From: Rotaria sp. Silwood1
Lineage: Eukaryota > Rotifera > Eurotatoria > Philodinida > Philodinidae
NCBI GenBank assembly: GCA_905250075.1
Contig: CAJNOP010000028.1
Span: 1,778,244 to 1,842,243, forward strand
DNA length: 64,000 nt
Direction: 5' to 3'
Part shown: positions 35,153-47,717 of the stretch, one piece after another
Layout of the letters: each line of letters opens with the position of its first letter
How positions within the stretch are numbered: position 1 is the first letter of the stretch
Translations under genes and position numbers: made by a program
Notes under the pieces: model-generated
Seen by the model: the letters and a program-made list of their open reading frames with translations, nothing else
The model's database searches: none
What the model was told of the DNA's origin: nothing

Positions 35153-35659
35153 TTATTTTGTCGTATCATAAATTGGATCACCATATTGATTAATACCGAC
35201 TGGAACTGTATGTGTATCAAGTTCAACCGGATCAGGTAAAAATACAACAGCTTCACTTGGATCTTTTGGTTTTCTTGATATATATGGTTGAGGTTGTTGT
35301 TGTTGTTGTTGTTCATCTGAATTAATAGATTCATGTCGAATTTCAACACCACGAATAGCATATGCTAAATTACTATTTGGAATTTGTGTAAGGATTTTAT
35401 TTCGACATGTTGGTGCATATGATACTTTGCCAATAATATAACCAAGAAATAAACTTGCACCAAGTTTAATCCATTTACCTTGTGGTGTTATTAAATTTTT
35501 TGTCATAGCATATTGTGTTGCAAAAAATGATATAAGACCTAATGGTATACTACGATAGATAAGTGATTCTCGTTCACATTCAGCTAATACACGTTTTTCA
35601 TCATGATCAAGTTGTGTTGGTGGTATTGGTAGATCGGTTTGATTTGTCGTACGAGACAT
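35153..35659 (-). CDS. OCIA domain-containing protein (OCIAD1/2-like)
   Basis: Single exon, 168 residues. Residues ~20-105 form an OCIA domain: LDHDEKRVLAECERESLIYRS followed by two hydrophobic helices (GLISFFATQYAM; LGASLFLGYIIGKVSYAPTCRNKI) as in OCIAD1/asrij and OCIAD2. The tail has a Gln run (QQQQQQ) and a PVGINQYGDPIYD motif near the end, similar to the OCIAD1 C terminus. Family members are endosomal or inner mitochondrial membrane proteins; OCIAD1 regulates complex III assembly and OCIAD2 is also mitochondrial. Which paralogue this is cannot be told. It starts 183 bp downstream of the MRGBP-like stop on the same strand, with a TTGTAG acceptor-like site about 26 nt before the ATG. Confidence 0.9.
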   Translation of the reverse strand: MSRTTNQTDLPIPPTQLDHDEKRVLAECERESLIYRSIPLGLISFFATQYAMTKNLITPQGKWIKLGASLFLGYIIGKVSYAPTCRNKILTQIPNSNLAYAIRGVEIRHESINSDEQQQQQQPQPYISRKPKDPSEAVVFLPDPVELDTHTVPVGINQYGDPIYDTTK

Positions 35660-35768
35660 AATTTATATGTATAGATTTATTTCTACAATATAAATTCATT
35701 AGAATAACAGATCATTTCCTATATCTATATAATTGATTTCGTATTTTTTTTTTGTTTTATTTCTGGAT

Positions 35769-35770
35769 TC

Positions 35771-35812
<42 letters not shown>
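35769..35812. repeat. Homopolymer T-run followed by A-run
   Basis: More than twenty T in a row followed directly by a run of A, then a short TA repeat. It is a perfect palindrome-like tract in the spacer between the MRGBP-like stop and the OCIAD start. Such tracts are prone to assembly error. Confidence 0.8.
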
Positions 35813-35842
35813 TAATATATATATACAAAAATTGGAATAATT

Positions 35843-36463
35843 CTATTTTTGTCCTCGTAAACGTGTACCAATGGAATCATTATTAGGTATTGATCGTGTT
35901 GATATTCGAGATGAATCCTTAATAGATTTTCGTTTTTCAACTTTTATTTGTTGCTGTTGTTCTTCATCTTTTGTTTGTATATTATTTTTTTGACGACTAC
36001 TACGACGATTAATATCATTATTAGTTGTAATTGATGATGGAGATGTTGGATGTTTTCGTGTTTTAGTCGAAGATTGAGGTGTTGTTGTTATTGTTGTTGG
36101 TGGTGGTGTTGTTTCAAGTTTATTTGATAAATCTTTTTCAGTTTGTTGTTGATCAATATTAATTGGATTCCATTGAAAATCATGATCATTTGATTCAGGT
36201 AATTCTGGATTATCAAAAACACTTTCATCATATCTATTTTTATTAAATAAATAAATAAATAAAATGAAAAATTTCTTTGAAAAATGTGTTTACAATGTAC
36301 GAAGATGTTCAACCATTTCATTGAATGAAAAAGCAGGTGGAATGCTAGATTGATTAAGACGTTTCCATAATAGAAGATAAAAGAGTCCTTTCGGTAAAAC
36401 ATGTTCAGACATTGTTGATAGATGATACAGAAGATCAATTTCAGATTCAATTGATAATGGCAT
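35843..36463 (-). CDS. MRGBP: MRGBP/Eaf7-like chromatin protein
   Basis: Two exons (36463-36294, 36233-35843) join in phase (T-L-Y-D) to 186 residues. The N-terminal ~75 residues fit the Eaf7/MRGBP domain: an SIESEIDLLYHL start, a helix with hydrophobic spacing, then MVEHLRTLYDESVFDNPELP and DHDFQWN, which parallels the WDHLSTMYD...F-x-L-P signature of MRGBP. The remainder is low-complexity, rich in Thr, Ser, Asn, Gln and basic residues, as in the family. MRGBP is a subunit of the NuA4/TIP60 histone acetyltransferase and binds MRG15. The similarity is short and the usual N-terminal Trp is absent, so the call is moderate. Confidence 0.55.
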
Positions 36464-39400
36464 TTTTTAATGATAATGCCAAATTATAAGAAAAACAAAA
36501 CAATTCTCTTTTTCAATCGTTTGGAAATAATGATTACCAGTAAGACAAAGAAAATTTTTCAAATCTCGTGTGTTTATAACACAAATATACTGAGACGTAT
36601 TTTAGCCAATAGAATAATTTATTGTCATTTATATAAATATATATATAATGTAAGCTAGCGACATCTTATCTATTAATTGTTGCATGTTTATACACGGATT
36701 ATTAATGTAGGAAAGAAATAAAGTTTTGAATGAATTTATTTTGTTTGTCTTTGCTCAATAATGAACATTTCGACAGCAAAACCTTTTTTTTTACTTCTTA
36801 AAACGAAAATATCTTGTCAGATCCCTGGACTACGCGATAATATGCACTAGTATTAAATGATCTAGTGTTAATTTTTATGATTACTCGTCAACATGCAAAA
36901 TATTTTTTTAATAATTTTTTTATGATGACATGAAATTATTTTCTATTAATGTAGGTAAAATATTCAAGTTTCTATACGATTGTTTACAATAAGAATATTT
37001 GTTATACAACTTTATTTATTGTTTTAATTTTAGATTATATTAGAGAACTAGTTGAACGAGCAATAAATTATTTTATTCTATTTTATTTCTTAAGTTGGAT
37101 AAGATTACGGCATGATGTCAATCAACCTTCACCATAAATTATTGGTTCTTTTTCTGTATTCATTTCAACTTTATTATTAAACAACTGAATGTAATAATAC
37201 GTTACAATAAAGTACATTTATATTATTAATTTTCAGCTAATTGTATGACATGAAAGCAAAGTAGAAGGAATATATAATGTCTAAATATAGATTCAACATC
37301 GTTTTAAGAAATTCGATCGGAGTCAAGGAGTTGAATTTAATTTTTCTGAAAGGCACGATATGTGAAAGCTTGAGTAATTGCATCATCTAACAGTAGATTA
37401 CGAATTGGGAATTGATCTGAGAAGATGAAAGTGCTGTCTAATATTAGCAACTAGTTCAACTCGTACTCTGATTGAGAAGTAATAAATAAGTTTGTGTTTT
37501 TGTCAAATATTTTAATCTTAAATTTAAACATTTAAATTGAAAATTTTTGTTACAAAAGAAATAACAACAACAGCAAATTACAGATGTCAAATGGCAAGTC
37601 CATTTTGATTGATGACAAATAACAAAGAAGATTAGCCATTACGTTTCATTCAGTAATTGTTGGTTAATTGGGCTTGAATTCTTTTAATTAAAGTCATTAA
37701 GTATCATAAAGTCAGTGTTAAAGAGATGAAAGCAGATTTACGATCACGCTATTGGTCTTGATCTAGTAATAAACTTTGAAGATTGCTTATTATGACAGAA
37801 GACATAAGCAATATGTCGATTATGTATTGTTTAAATAATCACATATTGAACATATGTGAATGGAGTTATATTCATTAACATAATAATAAACAAAACCATA
37901 AGATTATGAGTCAATCTTCCTACATAAACTACAAAAGAAGTCAACATAGTGTATTGATAAATTTCATATATAGAGACTTTTTACTTCGACTTTAAACATA
38001 ATTAGAGTAGATTTGAAATTTTAATTACATGTTATTCCGTGAATTATTTTGATAATTAATACACTTTGAAAAGTTTTTTAGTAACAAGAATTCCATATAC
38101 TTTCTAATATAAAAAAGAATACGTATATCTGTGTTAAAATAAAATGAATTCATTAACTATTGTTATCTTTCACGATATTAATCGTCGATGATAGCTAGGA
38201 AAAGAGATAGAGGTATATGAGACGTATCTAGGCGTCTGGATACTTATTTTGATTTTTTTTTGTTGTTATTTTCTTTGAGAAGTTTTTGCAAAAAAATTTC
38301 AAACTAAAACACTTTCAATCAATATTTTGAAAACAGCTATTGCTCAGAACTCAATGACGAATCATCTAAGAAAAAGTCGTATATATCAGTCGTTTCGCAT
38401 GAAAAAAATTGCTGTATATATGTTGAAACAGACTTTTTCGGAAATAACTTTGGAAACTGAACGAGAAGGAATCGAAAATTCAGTTTTTATCTAAATGTCC
38501 TTGATCGATGACTCTTTATGGTAAAACAAATCATGAGATTGACTGCTGATGTTTGTATATAATAGATTATGAGTATATTAATGAACATACATCAATGATG
38601 AAAATAACAATAGATTATGTCCACATATATAGAATAAAGCAAGTAATTCTATAGTTCTTTAGTCTCGAAATTGCTGTGGACATTAAACTTGATTTTGAAA
38701 GATGGCGGCCATTAACAAATAGAAGTAATGATTCATTTTATGAGTCTATGAAATTTCTCTTATCTTTTTTTATATCACTATGACGTATTTCTTACATTTT
38801 TTTTATTTAAAAATTTGCTAATAGACATTCAATTAATTGTTCTTATTCGTGCACTTTTTTAAAAGAAGCAGATATTCATTTTCAAATTACTGGTTTCGAA
38901 CTCGACATCTATTGAACTTATGCACTATATTAAAAATGCAAAAAATTATGAAGAAATCGAAATTTCTGTTTAAATTCATTGTCATACATATCAAATATAT
39001 AAATTTGAAAAGTTTATATTACACCTTATCTTCCAAACTTGTCATAAATCCAATTCTATGAGCTGTTAGTCATATTATAGCATTATATCAGAAGTAGACA
39101 TAAGAAAACTGTTCAAATAAGTGCTGTGATCTATGGAAACAAAAACAAATAAAAGATCGATCAAGGAAGAAATTCTATTTTTCTATTGTTTGATTTTTTG
39201 CAAAGCTGTTGATAACTTGTTCGATATCAATGAAAAATCATGGAGCGCACATGCGTCATAGTTAGGTTATGCAGATGATTTTTCACCTCTCCTACTTTGA
39301 AGATATGATTTTATCACCTTTAATATCGAAAAAGCTCAGCTCACCTGCAATCATTGTGATGAATAATGTTACATAAATTTGAAAAAGAACTTTGATGTTC

Positions 39401-40353
39401 AGAAAGAAGATATTGGTGAATCGAACATGAACTACTTCGTAAATCTCATATTTATTCATCATCAATAAAAAAAAAAAAAAAAAATTATAAATTAACCGTG
39501 AACATGACTATTGATTATTTTAATATTAAACTCGATAAATATTCATCAATTTTGACACAGGGATAGAATTCATATCTAACAAGAGAAAGAGCATCTGATA
39601 AAATTAACAACACTACACAGTACATACATATATAACTTGTTGCTCTTTATTGGAATTGTTTATTTCAGAGTACAAGTACAGTGAACTTAAAAATAGTGAG
39701 AAATGCAATCTTATTGAAATACGAAGATGCTTAAATAAAGTATGCATAGATTTTAAAAGAAGAAGCAGCAAAAGTCTCTATTTCCTCTCCTATATCCGTT
39801 ACTGCGCTATATAGTGTATAATTATCTCTGACAAACATTCAAATATGGTGTTTAATTAATAAAAAAAATCATTTCAAGAGAAATGATTAAGCATTGCAAC
39901 CAATGAACTAAACTTAATCTCAGAAATTCAATTTAACCTATACATTTGTTTAACTTATCAATCATCTTTTGTTCCATATTTTGGGACAATACATTTATAT
40001 AATAGTTTGATTGACATCGTTTTTTTAATAAAGCTTTACATGGATAAAAAACATATGAAATAATAACATTTATTTGTCTATTCAGAAGAGAAATTATCAA
40101 TATGTACTCATAGTAATAATTCATTGTTTAAAGGAACAAATGCATTAGGATCAAGGCTTCTTTTTTAGGAACCTTTGTCTTTTTTATCTAAAAAACTCTT
40201 CAATCTGTTATTGACGTAACTGTTCGAGATAAATACCAATATTAATATTCCGTTTGCTTTCAAGAATTTGCGTCAAAGGTTTTGATAAGATAAGATATAA
40301 AGTATTACATATAACCACAGGTGTGTTTGAATCAATATCACATTATTTTCTCA
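36464..40353. other. Large intergenic region between divergent MRGBP-like and EF-hand genes
   Basis: Nearly 3.9 kb, extremely A/T-rich, without any open frame I can support. It separates the minus-strand block from the two plus-strand EF-hand genes, so it should hold promoters for both sides. I saw no clear inverted repeat or RNA gene in it. Confidence 0.4.
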
Positions 40354-41036
40354 ATGGCGACACAAAATAGTCAAGGTATATGATGTCTTCATATACTTGT
40401 TTTCTTAATTTTTTGATTTTTTTTTCTATAGAATTAAAATTACTTTTTACTGTATTCGATGTTGATAATAGTGGAACATTAACAAAAGAAGAACTTAAAC
40501 AATTACTTCAATCACCTGATCCGGATGGTCCTGCAGTTTCAGAAGAACAAGTTACTGAATATTTAAGACTTGCTGATACTGATAGTAAATAGTATTTCTC
40601 GGATATTTCATTTATTACAACCTCAATTTTATTTTTATAGATAGTGGTGATATTTCCATGGATGAATTTATAACCTTTATAAATAATAACGTTCCACAAG
40701 GTGCATATGGTTTGAAAAGTATATTTCGAACAATTGGTAAGAGAGAAAAAAACATAGTAACGCTTTTTTAAATTAATTTTTTTTTTATATAAAGATAAAA
40801 GTGGTGATGGTTTTATTGAAAAAGATGAATTTGAACAAGTAAAGAAAACGAATCAAAATTTGAATCAAAATTTAATTAATATATTTGATAAAAAATTTGA
40901 ACATGATGCAGTTAGTAAAATTACCTATGAACGTATGTATTTATTTTTCTATTTTAATAATAATATTTATCAATATTATGTAATGATTTTAGAATTTGTT
41001 GAAAGTGTCAATGAATATTGCAACAGTCTCAATTAA
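40354..41036 (+). CDS. EF-hand calcium-binding protein, calmodulin-like
   Basis: Five exons (40354-40375, 40432-40584, 40641-40736, 40795-40932, 40993-41036), all introns in phase 1, give 150 residues. Three canonical EF loops: residues 17-28 (DVDNSGTLTKEE), 56-67 (DTDNSGDISMDE) and 91-102 (DKSGDGFIEKDE), each with acidic residues at positions 1 and 12. The fourth site (from ~122) is degenerate and lacks calcium ligands. There is no myristoylation signal or membrane segment. This is a calmodulin/troponin C-like sensor of no obvious orthology. An AATAAA lies about 55 nt after the stop. It is duplicated 2.8 kb downstream. Confidence 0.9.
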
Positions 41037-43180
41037 AATTGAACATATCATGATCAATTACAAAGACAATTTCATTATAGTTTTAAAATAATAATAAAAG
41101 AAATTGTACTTTAAAGTTTTGAAATAAAATTAATATCAAACAAAAAAAAAAATACTTGCTTTTCATAGAGATAAAAAATGTATGACAATGACCATATATG
41201 AAATACAATACCATAATTTGATTATTTTCATTTTGATGTAGAGATATTATCTATAAGAGCAGGGGGAAAAAAAGGAAAAAATTCTGTACCAGCGTTCTAT
41301 CAAAACTAATCTTGCCAAAAATATTTTTTGAATATAAATATCAATCTTCCTGAATATATCTAATATATGTATAACTTCATCACATTGTGGGTGCTATATG
41401 TGTTATGCTGATTTCATCAAACCTTGCAAATATAAGGTAAAACACGACAATTTTTTATGAACATGACTTATTCAAAACTGTTAAACTATATAAACCAAAT
41501 GATCTAGAGATCAAACTGTTTAGGAAATTATATAACTTAAGAATCTCCTTGAAGCTGAGACATTCGATACGAACACGCTTTGAATATCTATTATCGAGAT
41601 ATCAATGATTCGTAAAAAACCGGATCCTTACTTCTAAAATTGACCGCCATACGTTTATCCTTGAATATAATTACAGTTTATTACGATCTGTGTTTCTACG
41701 AATCTCGTTAGAAAAGTTACGCTTCAATCAATTGATCGAATTGAGAAATAGGCGTTCCAATACTCATTACTTAGAACACTTTATCAATGAACATCAACAT
41801 GCTTTTTCAAAAATACTACTGATTGATAATGTAATTGTCTATGTTATTCAATATCGATTATCAACTGTATTCATACCTGTAATGCACCATCTCAGCTATT
41901 CAATCAAAGCGACAGCTATTTTTTTATTCTGTTTTTGTTTTAAATATGTTGAATATGGGAAACAAAATTTCCCTCAAAAGATTGGTTTTAAGGAGCTACC
42001 TGTAAGCAAAGAAGCATTGTCTAAAGGATCTTAGAAGAGATTTCTGTTGTTTGGTTTTGAAATTTCAGTTTTACTTTCGAACAAATATTACTTTGCTTTC
42101 CTTTTTTGAAATCTTTTCAACAAAAAGTACTGAGTTTTAGATGTGTTCGTAGAGAAAGTGAAACGAAAAACAGCGGCATTTTGGAAGTATGTTGACATGT
42201 TTCAACAGGGATCTTATAGTTATATTTGTTAGCATTTCATCTTTTCATTTTTCATTGAAAATTCGATCAGCTTTTAGAAAGTGATCTTATGAACATTCAA
42301 CAAGTTTGAATCAAATAATAGCTTTTTAATGCTCACTTATTGTGCTTAAAATGAGATATAAACGAAAGTTCATTTAAATCTAATGTTCCTTACTATTCTT
42401 GACATTAACAACCGATGGATTAGTAAGTTTTACTTTAAAATAATTTTGTAAAATCTATCGATTCATAATGAATTTAATAGAAAAAATGACTATTTTTATC
42501 TTTTTTAATGACCACAACAATAAAAAAAAGAGTAAACAAAATATCTGCAATAAGATTCTTCGTAACAAATATGAATAAGACGTTCTCTATTGAGCAAATT
42601 ACAGAAAAAGTTTTTAAGCATTATAAAATTCATATTAAAAAATATCCATTGCTTACGAGAAAATAAATTGCTCTATTTTCTCATCATAGCGCGCCTATTG
42701 ACAAAAAAGTGAAAAAATGCGTTTGAAAAATTAATTATTGTTCATTTTCGTTTCAAGGCGCATATAATGAAAAATAAGCAAACTACCTGAAATGAGACGG
42801 TCCCATGTTATCATTCATAAATTTACTAACATAGAATACAAGGTTTCAAGTTTAAATTCTGTTCGAATAAGTGCTTTTTTTTAAACATAAATTTTTTTGT
42901 ACTTAAATACTAAGATAAATATAAAATAAATGTTGAATTGAACTTTGAAATTCGTTATAATCCATGTGTCAAATAATATTATCAAATACAAATAAAGAAT
43001 AGATCTCCAAAGTGAAATAATTATTCGCTTAAAAAATGTCTCTTACTGGCTATAATATTCATATCTTTCAATGTTTGCTCAAAACAAAGAACAATATAAT
43101 TGGTTAGTCAAGATAAGAACCAACACAATAGTTAACACTTATGCATTTGTTTTTAAACTCTATAGTCTATTTCCATCAAG
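41037..43180. other. Spacer between the two EF-hand genes
   Basis: About 2.1 kb, A/T-rich. A 114-codon open frame at 41690-42034 (+) has no recognisable domain and no intron context, so I do not call it a gene. The final 100 bp should be the promoter of the second EF-hand copy. Confidence 0.4.
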
Positions 43181-43882
43181 ATGGCTGCACATGATGCTCT
43201 AGGTAAACTATTTTCTTTTTCTTAATTCCAGAAATTAAACTTATACTTTTTTTACTTTTTGAGAATTAAAATTACTATTTTCTTTATTTGATACCAATCA
43301 TGATGGTCGTATTTCACAAGATGAAGTTAAACGACTAGTTGAAACAGTCTCAGGTTATTCATAGACAGAAGAACAACTTTGTGCATTCATGAAAATAGTT
43401 GATACTGATAGTAAATGTTTTCTTTATCTTTTATTTAATTAATTAAAATTCTTATACATAGCTAGTGGTGATATTACTCTAGAAGAATTTACAGTAATGA
43501 TGAATGAGTATGTTCCAACAAGTACTCTTGGATTACGTGATTTATTTAATACATTTGGTAAAACAGAAAAAAACCAGAGCAAATATTTTTTTTAATTATG
43601 GTTTTTTTTTTCTTTTTAATAACAAATTAAAGATTTAAGTGGCGATGGTTGTGTGGATAAACAAGAATTTGAACAGGTTATGAAAGAAAAAGGCAAAGAA
43701 TTAAATCAAGATCAAATTGAAATATTTAATAAGAAATTTCAACAAGATGAAAATTGCAAAGTTACTTATGAACGTATGTAATGTTTTTTTTTCTATCCTA
43801 TAAATAATGATTATAAATAAATAATTTTCTAGAATTCATTGAGGGTGCAATGGAAATCTACAAGAATATTAAATACAATTGA
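43181..43882 (+). pseudogene. EF-hand protein paralogue with in-frame stop
   Basis: Five exons (43181-43202, 43264-43410, 43462-43557, 43633-43773, 43833-43882) with the same phase-1 intron positions as the gene at 40354. It would encode 151 residues but for a TAG at 43362-43364, codon 41, between EF loops 1 and 2. Everything downstream remains in frame with intact loops (DTDTSGDITLEE, DLSGDGCVDKQE) and all splice sites are good, so the lesion is young, a sequencing error, or tolerated. The stop aligns near PAVSEEQ of the intact copy; a CAG-to-TAG change would explain it. Removing it by splicing would need an intron far below the usual length. Confidence 0.8.
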
Positions 43883-45838
43883 AAATAACAAAAATACTAT
43901 TATCAATGTTATCATTATTTTCAACAAAAAATACATTTCATTTATAAATGTTTTTTTTTGTTCAATTCATTTTGACTTATTAATTGATAATATATACAAT
44001 ATCAAAAAACAACTATTAGTTTTTCGATGAGTGTTGACTACAGAAAAGTATATATGTAGCTTTCTAGAAAAAGACTTTCTCTATCTAATGACATATACAT
44101 TATCAAGTTTCACTGCGTACTGTTGACATATTGATAGATAGCTCCACCTTCGTCCTGGATTGGTAAAATATGATGACGATGGAGTCACCTATCAACATAT
44201 CAAGAGTACGCAGTGGAAGTTGATAATATATACACCATTAGGTAGAGAACATCTTTATCTATAAGCCTTCGTATAGACAAAACTTTCTCGTCGCCTTTAT
44301 TTTTGTCAATCAGTCTTTTTTAATTCAACATATAGATCTTTTTAAAAAAAACAAGAAGAGCATCACCAATACAATCTTGTTCTTAAAATAGTAATTTAAT
44401 TAGCAGAAAATTGAAGTTTGTAAACATTTTAAAACAAACTATATCAATGCATTCTTTAGTTGTTATAAAGATTAAACGAAAATCATCTATACAAAAACCT
44501 CGTATAGTTACGTGAAATTGTTCTCATAGAATCTTTCCTCAAAATAATTCATATTGAGAAAGAAAAATATTAATGAAAAGAAACTGAGCAAGTTAAACTG
44601 AAATTAAATTGATATCAGCTAGAAACACTATCGGATAATACTAACCGGTGAGAAAAAAATTTTGCTTATATTTCTCCACCTAGTAACATATATACTAGAG
44701 AAAAACACGATATGACTTTCTAGTAGTGTCAATAAGCTCAAAACATCTTACACGACTAGCATGACCTCTAATATTCTCCTCTTCGATGTTCATTACCTTT
44801 TTTTTTTTTTTTTTACTGAGCTAAGATTTCATTTATTCTGCATGTTTATGTATTCATCAATTCTGTAGTTTACGAAAATTGTTACAGCTAGAGAGGAGCG
44901 GAACTACTTTGTCCATATCTTCATAAAAAATAACGAAAATAGATATTGTTATGACAAAACTAGAGTAATATTTTAATTAAAAGATGTATGATACCCTAAC
45001 GATAGAAAATTCAATATAATAACTTGTCCAAATAGGGTAATTTGTTTTTGGAGAAATATTCTTACAAACATACACACCAGTGTTTTATCCAGATTTTCTT
45101 TTCCGGAAGGGCAAAGATCTATTTTTGGAAACATAGATGCAGAATACATAATAAAATAACCGCAAGTTTCGTGAGAGTCAACCCGATCCTCGAAGGAGTG
45201 CTGGCCTAATGTTAGATAAAACATTGATACAAATTCACCCTATTGGACGAATATTTTTGATATATAAACAACAAAAGAAAAATCTAAACCTTTAACATAG
45301 TTGTATAAATTTTGTCTAAGCATCAATAACATCATTTATATTTGAGGAATACTCATAGATCTTCATTATTCTTCATGTACTACTAGGATAACAAATGCAA
45401 AGTATTTTGTTAGGAACAGATGTCTATCGATCAATTTTGATGGATTGATATCATCATTTTTCTGTCTCCTGATGAGACAAACAATCTAACGGTGTCGATC
45501 TATTGGCGAGATTTCACAGTAGGAGAAATATAAGGAAAGGAAGCAACTAACCAACCATTTCTTCAATTGATGCATTCAACCAACAAAGCATACAATTGTT
45601 ATACATGTCTATATAATATTTCTCATTCTCTTTTCCTCTTATTCATAAAAATGATATAAGTCAATTGCACATCATCATATTTCAGTGAAAGTATTCACCT
45701 GCCGGAAACAAAACAAACACCAATGATCTTTGAGATCATTAAAAGAACAAAAAAAAAAAGACGAAGAAGAGAGAAGATAGAAAAAAGAATTACACACGCA
45801 AATGAATAAAAAGACAAAAAAAAACAGACAAAGAAAAA
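43883..45838. other. Intergenic region downstream of FoxF
   Basis: About 2 kb with one fold-back element (44045-44285, listed separately) and otherwise A/T-rich sequence. A minus-strand open frame at 44973-45224 has no recognised match. The final few hundred bases are likely the FoxF 3' UTR. Confidence 0.4.
44045..44285. repeat. Small fold-back element B4
   Basis: Near-perfect inverted repeat with arms of about 100 bp (44047-44147 and 44180-44282). Shared blocks: TCTCTA, CTAATG, TATTATCAA, CACTGCGTACT, TTGATA and CTCCA. The loop is about 30 bp. Small MITE or a natural hairpin RNA source. Confidence 0.8.
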
Positions 45839-47717
45839 TTAATAGTTTGATGACGATGGATGATGATCATAGCAAGATAATGTTGCCGGCAAAAGTGAAT
45901 GTTTTTGATCAAGAAATCCAGCAAATGGATTTGCATAAAAATGATTATGTGGATCAAATGATGAACTTGTTGATGAATGAGTTGGTGGATTTCCATAAGA
46001 AAAATAAGTTGATTGAGATGGACCTGATGCATAATGTACACTATTTGTAAAATGTACATGTGTTCCTGAATCACTCTCATCTGTAATTCTTGCATTTGTT
46101 GTTAAAGCATTTGTATTTGTTGTTGATGATGATGACGACGAACAAGATGAATTATTTGTTGTAAAATGAGAACGATGAGGATAACTAGAAGAATATGAGG
46201 CCATGAGAGCTGCAGCTGCATAGAGATCTGACGAATGATGTCCACTAACTGCTGCGGCTGCTGCTGCTGTTGTTGATGATGATGCAGCATAATTACTAAG
46301 ATCAAAATAATTTGTAGCTCCAATACCAGCACTTGAAGTTGAAGGAGATGATGATGATGGATTTGGATTGTACGAATTAGCTGTACTTGGATCCATTGTT
46401 GTTGATGATGATGTTGCAATACCATTAGCATTTGTTGTAACTGTTGAATCTAATTGACTTAAAAGATTAGGATATCCTGGTTGTTTTCCTAATTTTCTTC
46501 GAAATCCTATATAATAAAAGAGAAAACATAAATAAATACATACATATACATAAAAATTTTTTCAATTAATAATTATTACCTCTAGGTCTTCGACGCATAC
46601 AGTTATCATCAAACATACAATCTGAATCCGGTGCAATGGTCCAATAATGTCCTTTACCAGCTCGACCTAATAGAAAAAAAAATTTATTTTTATTTCATTT
46701 TGTTTTGTTTTGTTATATAGTTACCCATTGCTTTTGGTAATTTAATAAAACATTCATTAAGACTTAAATTATGTCGAACAGAATTTTTCCATCCCATATA
46801 AGTTGAACGAAAAAATGGAAAACTTTGTTGTAAAAATGCATAGATTTCAGAAAGTGTCATTTTTTTTGTTGGTGTACTATTTATAGCCATGACAATCAAA
46901 GCAATATACGAATCTAAAAATGACATATCATATTAACTATCTAATTATAATAGAAACAAAAAAAAACAAAAGAGAGATGACACTTGCATGGTGGTTTTTC
47001 AGCTCGACGATTAGATTTTCTTGGTGCATTTGTTGATGTACTATTGGATTCTTCTTTGTCTTGTGTTTTTAAATCCATATCATCATCATCATCTTCATTA
47101 CCATCTTCAGTACCTGTTGGATGACTTTCATTTGAATCATCTTCACCTGACATTGTTAATTGAGTATTATTTTTAATTGGTGATGAATGTTCAGATTTAA
47201 TATCGATTTGAGATGATAAATCTATTGATGATGGTATATAATGCATATTTGTTGTATGAGAATGATCAATAGGATATGAAAGGCGATTTGAATGATTATT
47301 GTTGGTTTTTGAAAGATCAGATGATGATGCAGCAGCTGCTGCTGCTGCTCTTGCTTTCCAATAGTTTGAACATTGAGAATATGGATCATTATAAAGATTA
47401 TTTGGTGGCATTGAATAATAATTAGTTGATGATGGTGGTGCTTGTGGTGGTGTCGATGTATAGTTATAACCACTTGTTGTATTATATAAATGTGTATGAT
47501 GATGATGAAAATGACCTGGATTTGTATTATTAACATTCATTAGACCAGTTGTTGAAGGATTTCGAGGATGATAAATAGATGTTGGTGTTGATGTTGTATG
47601 TAAATGATGATGTTCATTAGTCGTATTAATCGACAATGTAACTGGTTTATCTGTATCAATTTTAATATTCATTTGACAAGTGTCAATTGTTGAAGATGAT
47701 TGCTCAATAATCACCAT
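45839..47717 (-). CDS. FOXF: Forkhead transcription factor, FoxF class
   Basis: Four exons (47717-46988, 46913-46725, 46666-46580, 46506-45839) give 557 residues. The forkhead domain (~240-335) reads [14 protein letters not shown]...[44 protein letters not shown] and ends with RRRPRGFRRK; this last string is the FoxF/biniou signature. The flanks are His/Asn/Ser/Thr-rich with Ala runs ([23 protein letters not shown]) and an acidic stretch (EDDDDDMD). The exact PPYSYIALI sequence is recovered only if intron 1 is spliced with a GC-AG pair (donor GCAAGT at 46987-46982). FoxF factors specify visceral/splanchnic mesoderm in other bilaterians. A TTTATTATAG acceptor-like site lies 3 nt upstream of the ATG. 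Confidence 0.92.

Noticed and set aside
41690..42034. 114-codon plus-strand open frame between EF-hand genes
   Set aside because: No recognisable domain, starts in A/T-rich spacer and reads like a chance frame.
44973..45224. 83-codon minus-strand open frame
   Set aside because: Slightly protein-like composition but no domain, exon context or family match.
45790..47536. His/Gln/Ile-rich open frames overlapping FoxF
   Set aside because: Alternative-frame shadows of the FoxF low-complexity coding sequence.
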